A stretch of 60,459 nucleotides of DNA from Henriciella sp. (GTDB taxonomy: Bacteria > Pseudomonadota > Alphaproteobacteria > Caulobacterales > Hyphomonadaceae), in NCBI RefSeq assembly GCF_029937755.1, contig NZ_JAPYPG010000012.1:1-60459 (forward strand), written 5' to 3'. The notes beneath the pieces were generated by a model. That model was not told the origin of the DNA, made no database searches, and worked only from the letters and a program-made list of their open reading frames with translations. Made by a program: the position numbers and the translations under genes. The stretch's first letter is position 1, and each line of letters begins with the position of its first letter. Positions 1 through 7,068 of this stretch are shown in pieces.

Positions 1-63
1 TGACCCAGCCCCGTAAATTCCGGCCATGAATTTGCAGAGTCCTCGACACGAAGAGGATGACAA

Positions 64-330
64 ATGCGCAAATCACGATTTTCCGAAGAACAGATCATTG
101 GGATGATCCGGGAGCACGAGGCTGGCGTGAAGACAGCCGATATCTGCCGCAACTACGGCATCTCGGATGCGACGTTCTACAAGTACAAGGCGAAGTTCGG
201 CGGCATGACGGTGTCGGACGCCCGGCGGCTGAAGACGCTGGAGGAGGAGAACTCGAAGCTGAAGCGCCTCCTGGCCGATGCAATGCTGGACAATGCCGCC
301 CTGAAGGACCTGGCGACAAAAAACTTCTGA
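64..330 (+). CDS. IS3-family transposase OrfA (helix-turn-helix subunit)
   Basis: An 88-residue protein starting [19 protein letters not shown], the usual opening of IS3/IS407-type OrfA. An N-terminal helix-turn-helix (about residues 6-45, with [15 protein letters not shown]) binds the terminal repeats. A leucine-zipper-like helix follows (about 55-80, [17 protein letters not shown]). The frame closes at 328-330 just after a run of six A (318-323), the likely slippage site that joins OrfA to OrfB by a -1 shift. It acts in transposition of its own element. Confidence 0.93.
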   Translation: MRKSRFSEEQIIGMIREHEAGVKTADICRNYGISDATFYKYKAKFGGMTVSDARRLKTLEEENSKLKRLLADAMLDNAALKDLATKNF

Positions 331-1244
331 CGCCCGACGCCAAACGGAAGGCCGTGCACCACGTGATGGAAGTGCATGGCCTGTCGGAGCGTCGGGCCTG
401 CCGGCTGGCCGATCTCGATCGGTCCACCTTCCAGTATGAAAAACGCGATGGCGGTGACGAGAAGTTGCGCCAGAGGCTACGGGAGCTGGCCGGTGAACGC
501 CGCCGGTTCGGCTATCGCAGGCTCGGCATCCTGCTGGACCGCGAGGGCCTCAGCGCCAATCACAAGAAGATCTACCGGATCTATGCCGAGGAGGGACTGG
601 CCGTGAAACGACGACGTGGGCGAAAGCGGGCGACAGGCACACGTTCACCCATGCTCCTGCCGGAACAGGCGAATGAGCGATGGAGCCTGGACTTCGTATC
701 GGACGCTCTCAGCGATGGCCGCCGGTTCCGCACGCTCTGCGTGGTCGACGACTTCACCCGGGAAGCCCTGGCTGTGGTCGTCGATGTCTCCTTGTCCGGC
801 GTGCGGGTCGCCAGGGAACTGTCCCGGCTCATCGCCCAACGGGGTGCTCCGAAGATGATCGTCTCCGACAATGGCACTGAGCTGACCAGTCATGCGATCC
901 TGAGATGGGTCCGCAAGGCTGGTATCGAGTGGCACTACATCGCGCCGGGAAAGCCGACACAGAATGCCTTCGTCGAAAGCTTCAACGGCCGGCTGCGCGA
1001 CGAGTGCCTGAACGAGCATCTCTTCGACAGTCTCGGTGACGCCCGGCGCATCATCGAAGCCTGGCGGATAGACTACAACACGGTCCGGCCACACACATCA
1101 CTCGGCGGCCTCAGCCCCGTAACCTACGAACGGCGGCTGCGCCGCCGAAGGCCCGGCTCGCTTGAGCCGCGGGGAAGCTCCACTCCCCGGGCCTTGACCA
1201 CGCCATCAACAACAGAAAGAAAGGCGAACAGACTCTCCGAATGA
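312..1244 (+). CDS. IS3-family transposase OrfB (DDE integrase domain), made by -1 frameshift
   Basis: The frame read from about 312 to 1244 encodes the catalytic half of an IS3 transposase. It has an HTH_21-type segment ([16 protein letters not shown]) and then an rve integrase core. The DDE residues are visible in WSLDFVSD, in [11 protein letters not shown] and as the Glu of [14 protein letters not shown]. The frame is open back to 57, but that upstream part overlaps OrfA and has no family resemblance. Expression is probably as an OrfAB fusion through the A6 run at 318-323. No stop interrupts the domain, so it may be active. Confidence 0.92.
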   Translation, partial: GDKKLLTPDAKRKAVHHVMEVHGLSERRACRLADLDRSTFQYEKRDGGDEKLRQRLRELAGERRRFGYRRLGILLDREGLSANHKKIYRIYAEEGLAVKRRRGRKRATGTRSPMLLPEQANERWSLDFVSDALSDGRRFRTLCVVDDFTREALAVVVDVSLSGVRVARELSRLIAQRGAPKMIVSDNGTELTSHAILRWVRKAGIEWHYIAPGKPTQNAFVESFNGRLRDECLNEHLFDSLGDARRIIEAWRIDYNTVRPHTSLGGLSPVTYERRLRRRRPGSLEPRGSSTPRALTTPSTTERKANRLSE

Positions 1245-1440
1245 ACGGCCCGGATCACGGGGCTGGGTCAAGGGCCAAATGTGTCTCGTTCTTCAAGCAG
1301 ACTTAAGAATGTTGTGACTGAACCTCTCAATTCTGGTTGTGCCTTGGGCCAGAAACTTACCCTCTTCCAATTTTCTCGTTTTGAGTGAACGCAGTCCGGG
1401 AACGTCTGGACTTGCGGTATACTATGAGCGCTTGTGGGGT

Positions 1441-1641
1441 ATGCACGGAAATAACCTGCCTCAGAAACTCATGGCGGATGTTACCATCGCTCTTGAAGAT
1501 GCGCATGAGGCAGCTGTCCAGGCGCAGTCGCCGAAACTTTGTGGGTTGATGTTCGAACAGCTGGCCGCGCTTGCAATTGCAAATGCTCGGAAGGCGATAG
1601 AGCTTGCAGAGAGCGCCTTGGAGGCCCACCGGAAAAGCTAA
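1441..1641 (+). CDS. Small hypothetical protein
   Basis: A 66-residue frame from ATG 1441, with GGGG just upstream as a weak ribosome site. It is Ala- and Glu-rich and apparently helical, with no motif I recognise. The frame is open back to 1339, but the sequence before 1441 looks non-coding. It lies between the IS3 element and the recombinase module and reads in the same direction. It could be a remnant interrupted by the insertion sequence. Confidence 0.35.
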   Translation: MHGNNLPQKLMADVTIALEDAHEAAVQAQSPKLCGLMFEQLAALAIANARKAIELAESALEAHRKS

Positions 1642-1745
1642 CCGGACAGCTGACTTTCGACTGGACTTCAGGGCGCAACGGAGCGTCAGTGTGCAAGCGC
1701 CGATACAGCAAAAGCGCGCTGCCCGTACCTACGGCAAGGTCGGGT

Positions 1746-1791
1746 CTTCAGTCAGTGGGAGCGGATGATCGCTTCTGTAACCTGACTGAAG
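1746..1791 (+). promoter_or_regulatory. 10-bp inverted repeat overlapping the DUF3489 ribosome site
   Basis: CTTCAGTCAG (1746-1755) and its exact complement CTGACTGAAG (1782-1791) enclose 26 bases. The right arm overlaps the start of the AAGGAGG ribosome site (1789-1795) of the gene at 1801. Folded in RNA, it would partly hide that site; as DNA it could be an operator. Function is inferred. Confidence 0.45.
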
Positions 1792-1800
1792 GAGGGCCAC

Positions 1801-2040
1801 ATGGCCAAAGCAACGAAGTCTCAATCAAAGAATAAGCCAGCCACCAAGCGCGAGCGGTTGATCAAGTTGCTTGGGAATGAGCAAGGCGTCACCGTCAACG
1901 AACTGTCGGAAGCCCTAGACTGGCTGCCGCATACTGTTCGCGCCGCGCTCACGCGCGTGCGGGCCGGCGAACGAAGGCTTGAAAAGCTGCCGCCCGCTGA
2001 TGGCGAACGCTACGTTCGCTATCGCCTGGAGAAAGCCTGA
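1801..2040 (+). CDS. DUF3489 family protein (small helix-turn-helix protein)
   Basis: A 79-residue basic protein with a strong AAGGAGG ribosome site five bases before the ATG. Residues about 18-75 form a winged or helix-turn-helix-like unit (KRERLIKLLGNEQGVTVNEL, then LPHTVRAALTRVRAGE) as in DUF3489 proteins. From family knowledge these small proteins commonly precede a DUF2924 protein and a large serine recombinase, and that order is seen here with almost no gaps. It probably binds DNA and helps or regulates the recombinase, but I know of no demonstrated role. Confidence 0.8.
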   Translation: MAKATKSQSKNKPATKRERLIKLLGNEQGVTVNELSEALDWLPHTVRAALTRVRAGERRLEKLPPADGERYVRYRLEKA

Positions 2041-2042
2041 AC

Positions 2043-2465
2043 ATGGCGGTCGAATTGCCGCCCGAAATGGATGCCCTGCGGGACATGTCCCGCGGGTATC
2101 TGCTGGAGCTGTGGTCGCGGGAGGAGTTCGGTGCGCTGCCCAAGAAAACAAGCACGCCATTCCTCGCCCGGCTGCTCGCCTACGAACTTCAAGCGAGGAA
2201 GCGTGGCGGGCTTCGCAAGCGGACGCGATTGGCGCTTGTAGCCATCGAATCCAGCGGGATGCCCGAGACGTCCGCGAAATTGGCGACGACTGGCACACGG
2301 CTGGTCCGTGAGTGGAACGGTGTCCGGCACGTTGTGGACATCACGAAGCAAGGCGCAGTGTACCGCGGCAAGACCTATCGATCGTTGAGCGCTGTCGCGC
2401 GCGAAATCACAGGCGCTCGGTGGTCGGGTCCGCGCTTCTTCGGCCTGCAGAGAAAGGGTGGCTGA
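2043..2465 (+). CDS. DUF2924 family protein
   Basis: A 140-residue protein starting two bases after the DUF3489 gene and overlapping the recombinase start (stop TGA 2463-2465, next ATG at 2465). DUF2924 hallmarks are the central GTRLVREWNGVRHVVDI stretch and the C-terminal YRGKTYRSLSAVAREITGARWSGPRFFGL segment, a small beta fold that looks DNA-binding. Tight coupling implies a role alongside the recombinase, perhaps as a directionality or accessory factor. That role is inferred from position only. Confidence 0.85.
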   Translation: MAVELPPEMDALRDMSRGYLLELWSREEFGALPKKTSTPFLARLLAYELQARKRGGLRKRTRLALVAIESSGMPETSAKLATTGTRLVREWNGVRHVVDITKQGAVYRGKTYRSLSAVAREITGARWSGPRFFGLQRKGG

Positions 2466-4132
2466 TGACGAAGAAAATCATCCGCTGCGCGATCTACACC
2501 CGCAAGTCGAGTGAGGAGGGGCTGGAGCAGGACTTCAACTCGCTCGACGCCCAGTGGGAAGCTTGCAGGGCCTATATCGAAAGCCAGAAGCATGAGGGCT
2601 GGAAACTGGTCGACACCCGCTATGATGATGGTGGGATATCGGGCGGCCATCTCGAACGCCCGGCAGTTCAGTCGCTGCTCGACGACATTGATGCCGGGCG
2701 GATCCACATGGTTGTGGTCTACAAGATCGATCGGCTAACGCGGTCGCTTGCAGACTTCGCGCGGCTTGTTGAGCGGTTTGACAAGGCGGATTGTTCATTC
2801 GTGTCAGTCACCCAGGCTTTCAATACATCGACCAGTATGGGGCGGCTGACGCTCAACGTATTGCTGTCATTCGCCCAGTTCGAGCGGGAGGTTACAGCTG
2901 AGCGTATCAGGGATAAACTCGCAGCCTCCGCAAAGCGCGGCCTCTGGATGGGCGGGCTTGCGCCGCTCGGGTATAACCCTCACCCCGATACGAACACGCG
3001 GGAGCTCGTCCTCAATCTAGATGAGTCGAAATATGTCCAGCGGCTCTTTCACTTGTATGACGAGCATCGGTGCCTCGGCACTGTTACAGACCTCGCAGAG
3101 AGAGAGGGCATCCGGTCGAAGAGGCGGACCTTCAAGAGCGGCAAGAAACTTGGTGGATGCGTCATGTCCCGAGGAGCCGTTCATTCCATTCTGACCAATC
3201 CGGTCTATCGCGGGATGGTCCGCCACAAAGCGAATGCCTATCCAGCCAGCCATCCAGCGATCATCAACGAGGCGCTTTGGGACCGCGTCCAGGAAGCGCT
3301 GATCACGAAGAATGGGCGTCGGCGCGGGCAGGGCGGTTCAGGAACCTCAGACAGAGCGCCTCTGACTGGGAGGCTGTTCGATGAAGCGGGCGATCGGCTC
3401 ACACCCACATATGCAAATACGAGGGGGCGGCGCTGGCGTTACTATGTCTCTCGTAGGCTGATGAAGGGCTCCGTTTCGTCTCCTGCGGGTTGGCGACTGC
3501 CTGCGGCAAAGCTTGAGACGGCCGTCGCCACAGCGGTTGTAAATTGGTTCGAAACAGCGCCGCAGCATCTGCTCTCGGATCCGAGCACTGAGCGATTTGG
3601 AAAAGTTCAAAGCGCCTTTGCGGATCTGAGCCAACAAATGATGCACCGGCAGGCTGCGACCCTCAAGCAGCTGGTCCAGCGCATTGATCTCAGGCCCGGC
3701 GAGATCACGCTAACGATGGATCGCGATGCGATTGCCGAGGTCACGGACCTGCAGCCAGATGATCTGGTCTCAGGCTCGATGATCCATGTTGAAACTTTCG
3801 CGCAGCGAAAGCGGGGCGTCGAGACAGTTCTCATTCTTGGCGCTGAAACACCAAGCCGGGATGAAACGCTCATCAAGGCTGTCGCTCGCGCGCATGATTG
3901 GGCCGAGCAATGGAGGGCCGGAACATCGCTGTCAGACATTGCGAAGAGTATTGGCTGGACGACATCGCCGCTGCGGCAGAGATTGAAGCTCGCCTTCCTG
4001 TCGCCGGCCATCGTCCAGGCCATTCTGGAGGGGCGCCAGCCCGCTGACCTCAGCCTCGAAAAGCTTCTGCGTACGGACATTCCGCTGGATTGGGACCGCC
4101 AGGCAAAAGTGCTTGGATTTGAACTTGCCTGA
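2465..4132 (+). CDS. Large serine recombinase (resolvase/invertase family)
   Basis: A 555-residue site-specific recombinase. The catalytic domain begins at the N-terminus with IRCAIYTRKSSEE (nucleophile about Ser15) and includes the VVYKIDRLTRSLADF segment with conserved arginines. The Recombinase domain follows from about residue 160 (APLGYNPHPDTN). The zinc-ribbon region normally found in the middle shows no Cys cluster (GDRLTPTYANTRGRRWRYYVS). The start at 2465 overlaps the preceding stop codon and gives the normal N-terminus. It probably moves the element it lies in, and the repeat array just downstream is a candidate attachment or binding region. Confidence 0.92.
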   Translation: MTKKIIRCAIYTRKSSEEGLEQDFNSLDAQWEACRAYIESQKHEGWKLVDTRYDDGGISGGHLERPAVQSLLDDIDAGRIHMVVVYKIDRLTRSLADFARLVERFDKADCSFVSVTQAFNTSTSMGRLTLNVLLSFAQFEREVTAERIRDKLAASAKRGLWMGGLAPLGYNPHPDTNTRELVLNLDESKYVQRLFHLYDEHRCLGTVTDLAEREGIRSKRRTFKSGKKLGGCVMSRGAVHSILTNPVYRGMVRHKANAYPASHPAIINEALWDRVQEALITKNGRRRGQGGSGTSDRAPLTGRLFDEAGDRLTPTYANTRGRRWRYYVSRRLMKGSVSSPAGWRLPAAKLETAVATAVVNWFETAPQHLLSDPSTERFGKVQSAFADLSQQMMHRQAATLKQLVQRIDLRPGEITLTMDRDAIAEVTDLQPDDLVSGSMIHVETFAQRKRGVETVLILGAETPSRDETLIKAVARAHDWAEQWRAGTSLSDIAKSIGWTTSPLRQRLKLAFLSPAIVQAILEGRQPADLSLEKLLRTDIPLDWDRQAKVLGFELA

Positions 4133-4140
4133 TCCAGCCA

Positions 4141-4390
4141 GGAATTTCCCTGCTCCCTAAAACCAATTCCCTGTTCTTCAAAATAAATTCCCTGTTTCGT
4201 CGCTTAGGGAATTTGCTCTCTAAGATCCTGTAATTACTGCGGTTATAGGTAGCGAGCTACGGCCCGATCCCTGATAAAAACGTGAAATTCCCTGTAAATC
4301 GGGCCTTATCAGGGAAATCGGGTGCTAAGAGATCTGGCGAAAATGGCGGTTAGAGACTTTCGGCGAAAATAGGGGGGGAGCAGGGAAAAT
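4141..4390. repeat. Array of AATTCCCTG-type repeats downstream of the recombinase
   Basis: This non-coding stretch repeats one core many times. AATTCCCTG occurs at 4165-4173, 4186-4194 and 4286-4294. Variants include AATTTCCCTG at 4143-4152, TCCCTGAT near 4268, and inverted GGGAATTTG at 4208-4216, CAGGGAAAT at 4310-4318 and CAGGGAAAA at 4381-4389. Two perfect inverted pairs interleave: GGCCCGAT (4261-4268) with ATCGGGCC (4298-4305), and CCCTGATAA (4269-4277) with TTATCAGGG (4306-4314). GGCGAAAAT is repeated at 4336 and 4362. It is probably a recombinase- or accessory-protein-binding region, perhaps an attachment site. Confidence 0.6.
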
Positions 4391-4421
4391 TGGGCGAGCA
4401 GAGACTTCGGACCATGAAAAA

Positions 4422-4438
4422 GCCCGCCTGTGGCGGGC
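4422..4438 (-). terminator. Intrinsic terminator reading leftwards
   Basis: GCCCGCC (4422-4428), three-base loop, GGCGGGC (4432-4438). On the minus strand the hairpin is followed by five T (4417-4421), a good intrinsic terminator for leftward transcripts such as that of the IS6 transposase. The plus-strand tail (GATTT) is weak. Confidence 0.65.
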
Positions 4439-4486
4439 GATTTGGCGATATCCCAGATCTGGTCTTCAAATCAGGGTCTGCGTGGC

Positions 4487-5303
4487 GGTGTCGTCAGACA
4501 AACGCAAACTCGTCTCTGCTGTCTGCGGATGAGCCGCTGTCAGGCGGCCAGAAGTTGTCGCCATTCTTGAAGCGCGGCGTCTCGTTTAGATTTGAATATC
4601 GGGCGGCGGTTGAGGTGGCGATCAAGATTAAAATGGTTGTAGAACGAGGCGTGGGTCGAGGCGAATTTCTGCAGGTTCGACATTCTTCTGAATCTCGACA
4701 TGGCCCGCTCTCGTCGCCTGAAAGGTAAGTGGCTGTTCTCGGCCCGATTGTTGAGATGGCGACCAACCTCCTGACGGTCTGCATTTCCGATCTCCTTCAT
4801 CGCAGCGCCATAAGATCTGAGGCGATCCGTAACGACGGTCCGAGGGACGCCATAACGCTTCATAGCCTTCTTCAAAAGCCGCAAGGCCGCTGATTTATCT
4901 CGTGTTTTCGTGACATAGCTTTCCAAGACTTCGCCTTCGTGATCGACTGCCCGCCAAAGGTAGTGGGTTACGCCGTTGATCTTCACGTAGACTTCGTCGA
5001 GATGCCATCGCCATTGAGTGATCTGGCGAAGTTGCTGAGACCGGCGCTTCCTGATTTCACCGGCGAACATCGGACCAAACCGGTTCCACCAGTATCGAAC
5101 CGTCTCGTGGCAGACCTCGATCCCGCGTTCATGGAGAAGGTCTTCCACATTACGAAGCGATAGCGGAAACCGGACATACAGCATCACAGCGAGGCGGATG
5201 ATCTCCGGCGACGATTTGAAATAGCGGAACGGTGACTTGGCCATGCTGGCGAGATTAGCGAACCAGGGCGTCGCTACTCAAGCCAAGTTCTTCTGACAAT
5301 CCC
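4487..5303 (-). mobile_element. IS6-family insertion sequence (about 817 bp)
   Basis: The transposase at 4540-5244 fills almost the whole element, as in IS6/IS26. The right end, read inward, is GGGATTGTCAGAAGAAC ending at 5303. It abuts the broken second copy and shares GGGATTGTCAG with that copy's outer end at 5466. The left end is less certain: GGTGTCGTCAGACAAAC at 4487 matches the right end at about 11 of 17 bases. No 8-bp target duplication is visible, as expected if the element recombined into a related copy. Confidence 0.65.
4540..5244 (-). CDS. IS6-family transposase
   Basis: A 234-residue DDE transposase. The N-terminus (FRYFKSSPEIIRLAVMLYVR) and LSLRNVEDLLHERGIEV form the helix-turn-helix characteristic of IS6/IS26. 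The catalytic core has WHLDEVYVKINGVTHYLWRA with the first Asp, the second Asp in VVTDRLRSYGAA, and the Glu in NNRAENSHLPFRRRERAM. Length is normal and the frame is intact, so the element may be active. An N-terminal fragment of a near-identical second transposase lies immediately upstream (5304-5407). Confidence 0.93.
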   Translation of the reverse strand: MAKSPFRYFKSSPEIIRLAVMLYVRFPLSLRNVEDLLHERGIEVCHETVRYWWNRFGPMFAGEIRKRRSQQLRQITQWRWHLDEVYVKINGVTHYLWRAVDHEGEVLESYVTKTRDKSAALRLLKKAMKRYGVPRTVVTDRLRSYGAAMKEIGNADRQEVGRHLNNRAENSHLPFRRRERAMSRFRRMSNLQKFASTHASFYNHFNLDRHLNRRPIFKSKRDAALQEWRQLLAA

Positions 5304-5466
5304 TCTTCGACATTTCGAAGCGACAGTGGAAATCGAACATAGAGCATCACCGCAAGCTGGATGATCTCAGGCGAGGTCTTGAAGTAGCGGAAGGGGTTTT
5401 TCGTCATGAAATGACGCTAGTCGGGATAACCGACCCGCTCAATTATCAGTTTGCGCTGACAATCCC
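5304..5466 (-). pseudogene. Remnant of a second IS6-family element (transposase N-terminus plus one end)
   Basis: On the minus strand from ATG 5407 the codons read MTKNPFRYFKTSPEIIQLAV and on to LSLRNVEE. This closely parallels the first 35 residues of the complete transposase next door. It then runs straight into the end of the complete element at 5303. The outer end, GGGATTGTCAGCGCAAAC at 5466 reading inward, looks like an IS6 terminal repeat. The rest of this copy is absent, so it was cut by insertion of, or recombination with, the neighbouring element. Confidence 0.8.
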
Positions 5467-5612
5467 AAATTGGATGGTCCCGTCATGTCGGTCTTATTCA
5501 AGCCGTCGCGGCAAAAATCATTCCACGATGCATTTGCGGCGGCTTCATTCGCTAGCGCGTTCCGTGCCGAAATAACAAGGATGGCGCCTGCCGCTGCCAG
5601 GCCTTTATTCAT
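5467..5612 (-). pseudogene. Possible start of a secreted-protein gene truncated by the IS6 remnant
   Basis: A minus-strand frame from ATG 5612 begins MNKGLAAAGAILVISARNALA, resembling a signal peptide with cleavage after ALA. It continues for about 28 residues to the IS6 end at 5466. A GGCGGG/AGGGGA-rich stretch precedes the ATG. The frame runs a few codons into the insertion sequence and stops at 5439. The downstream part of the gene is missing, so its product cannot be named. The remainder of 5613-5779 holds only a copy of the CCCCTCCCAAAGT motif (5744-5756, inverted). Confidence 0.3.
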
Positions 5613-5779
5613 TCCCCTATTCCCGCCTCTTTCGAGCCTGATCGCGCCCATCAGATCAGAAACCAAAGCCATCACATCAATACCTGTTTCAAGTTTCACA
5701 ATTCCGCACTCAGTATTGGGAAAGCTGGCCTGAGACGCCCCCAACTTTGGGAGGGGTGCTGACGCCAACCAGTAACCAA

Positions 5780-6931
5780 TTAGAGCAGTTTTGCGATTTC
5801 ATCTCGCATGACAGCGGATGCGCCGCCGCCGAGTGAATGAGGGCGGGTGTCTCGCCATAAGCGCTCGATTTCGGTGCCGACCATATAGCCCTGAGCACCG
5901 TGATGCTGCACGCACACATCAACCAGACGCTTGAGCAATTCCGGTAAGGTCTCCTTCACAAGCGTCGATTCCAGCCTCGCATTCTCACCGCGGCTCTTCT
6001 TGGCAGCGGCGTGATACAAAAGAAGTTTTGCCGAATACAGTTCGCTGAAAAGCCTCGCAATGTCATGGCGGATCACCTGAAGATCCCACAATGTTCGCCC
6101 GTAGGCTTCACGGGCCTTGAGGTGCTCAAGCGTCAATTCGAGGGCACGTTCCGCCATGCCTACACATTGGGCCCCGATCGAAAGCCGCTCTCGCTCCAGA
6201 CCGCCCATCAGCAGATAAAATCCCTGGCCTTCATCGCCGAGCATGTTTTCGCAAGGCACGCGAAAGTCATCGAAAAAGATGTCGCTCATATCGGATGTTT
6301 TCCAGCCTGTTTTCCGGAAATTCTGCCCTGTCGTGAAGCCGTCATTACCTTTTTCGACAAAGAAAAGAGAATATCCTCTGGCTCCCTTCGCTTCGGGGTC
6401 TGTTTTTGCGACCGTAACGAAGATCTGGCCGGAAACCGCGTTGGTAATGAAGGTCTTTTGACCGTTCAATATCCAGTCATTTCCTTCGCGACGGGCCGTG
6501 GTCGCCATGCGCGTCAGATCGGAGCCCCCGCGCGGCTCCGTGACAGCCAATCCAGCTATTTTTTCACCGGAGAGAATGCACGGTAAAAAACGTTCGCGCT
6601 GTTCAGCGTTACTTGTTCGCGCAATCAAAGGCGCAGCGATGTCGGCGTGATCGGAAATTGCTGCTCCAAAACCGCCAATTCCCGAGCGACCGAGTTCTTC
6701 GCCCAAAACAACGGTAGCTAGGGTGTCGAACCCTGCGCCTCCGGCTTCTTCCGGGATAGAAATTCCGAGAACACCAAGCCGGCCCAGGCTCTCATAAATG
6801 TCAGACGGGAGTGATCCCAAAGCTTCCAGTTCGTCTGCACGCGGGCGGATTTCCTTGTTGATGAACCGCCGCAATTGCTCCCGAAGCATCCGGTGCTGTT
6901 CATTTAAATACTGGGAATCTAGATCGATCAT
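5780..6931 (-). CDS. Acyl-CoA dehydrogenase
   Basis: A 383-residue flavoprotein of normal length. It oxidises an acyl-CoA to the 2,3-enoyl-CoA, passing electrons to ETF. Visible are the N-terminal helical domain, the FAD/substrate segment TEPRGGSDLT (131-140), the middle beta domain (WILNGQKTFITNA) and the C-terminal HHGAQGYM and WRDTRPHSLGGGAS. The position of the usual Glu of YEG in short/medium-chain enzymes is Gly. The base is probably Glu248 in LERERL, as in long-chain and isovaleryl-CoA dehydrogenases. It is transcribed divergently from the LuxR-type regulator at 7069, which may control it. Substrate unknown. Confidence 0.93.
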   Translation of the reverse strand: MIDLDSQYLNEQHRMLREQLRRFINKEIRPRADELEALGSLPSDIYESLGRLGVLGISIPEEAGGAGFDTLATVVLGEELGRSGIGGFGAAISDHADIAAPLIARTSNAEQRERFLPCILSGEKIAGLAVTEPRGGSDLTRMATTARREGNDWILNGQKTFITNAVSGQIFVTVAKTDPEAKGARGYSLFFVEKGNDGFTTGQNFRKTGWKTSDMSDIFFDDFRVPCENMLGDEGQGFYLLMGGLERERLSIGAQCVGMAERALELTLEHLKAREAYGRTLWDLQVIRHDIARLFSELYSAKLLLYHAAAKKSRGENARLESTLVKETLPELLKRLVDVCVQHHGAQGYMVGTEIERLWRDTRPHSLGGGASAVMRDEIAKLL

Positions 6932-6984
6932 TCGTGCGTCTCTTTGTTATGCAGTTCAACAAAGATGTGCTTCAGTGACATTGC

Positions 6985-7004
6985 CCCCTCCCAAAGTATG
7001 GGAG
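6985..7004. promoter_or_regulatory. Candidate operator between the acyl-CoA dehydrogenase and LuxR genes
   Basis: CTCCCA (6988-6993) and TGGGAG (6999-7004) form a perfect inverted repeat around AAGTA in the divergent intergenic region. The left part, CCCCTCCCAAAGT (6985-6997), recurs in inverted orientation at 5744-5756, upstream of the truncated frame at 5612. Shared motif and location suggest a binding site for the regulator at 7069. This is inference. Confidence 0.4.
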
Positions 7005-7068
7005 TTCGCATCAAGTTTGGGTCTAGTTCAGGATTTCCTCGAAATCAGGAATAGGCGTTCGGATTTCA

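Larger units (their letters stand above)
1..1270 (+). mobile_element. Complete IS3-family insertion sequence (1270 bp)
   Basis: The two ends are inverted repeats: the first 14 bases (TGACCCAGCCCCGT) are perfectly repeated, inverted, at 1257-1270, with weaker pairing further in. Inside are two overlapping reading frames in the OrfA/OrfB arrangement of IS3 elements. Length, ends and layout all fit an intact copy. The left end is the first base of the window, so a target-site duplication cannot be tested. Confidence 0.93.

Noticed and set aside
4261..4314. RNA pseudoknot from the interleaved inverted repeats.
   Set aside because: The A-B-A'-B' order would need connecting loops of zero length across 8-9 bp stems, which is sterically unlikely; protein-binding DNA is the better reading.
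4141..4390. Possible CRISPR array.
   Set aside because: Repeats are about 9 bases, unevenly spaced and in both directions, with no spacer-length regularity or cas genes.
4390..4445. Possible tRNA end or tRNA attachment site near the GC hairpin.
   Set aside because: No T-arm, CCA-type end or cloverleaf could be built; the hairpin with T-run fits a leftward terminator.
5470..5733. An 87-codon plus-strand frame next to the IS6 remnant.
   Set aside because: No ribosome site or recognisable sequence; the opposite strand, with its signal-peptide-like start, is the better though weak candidate.
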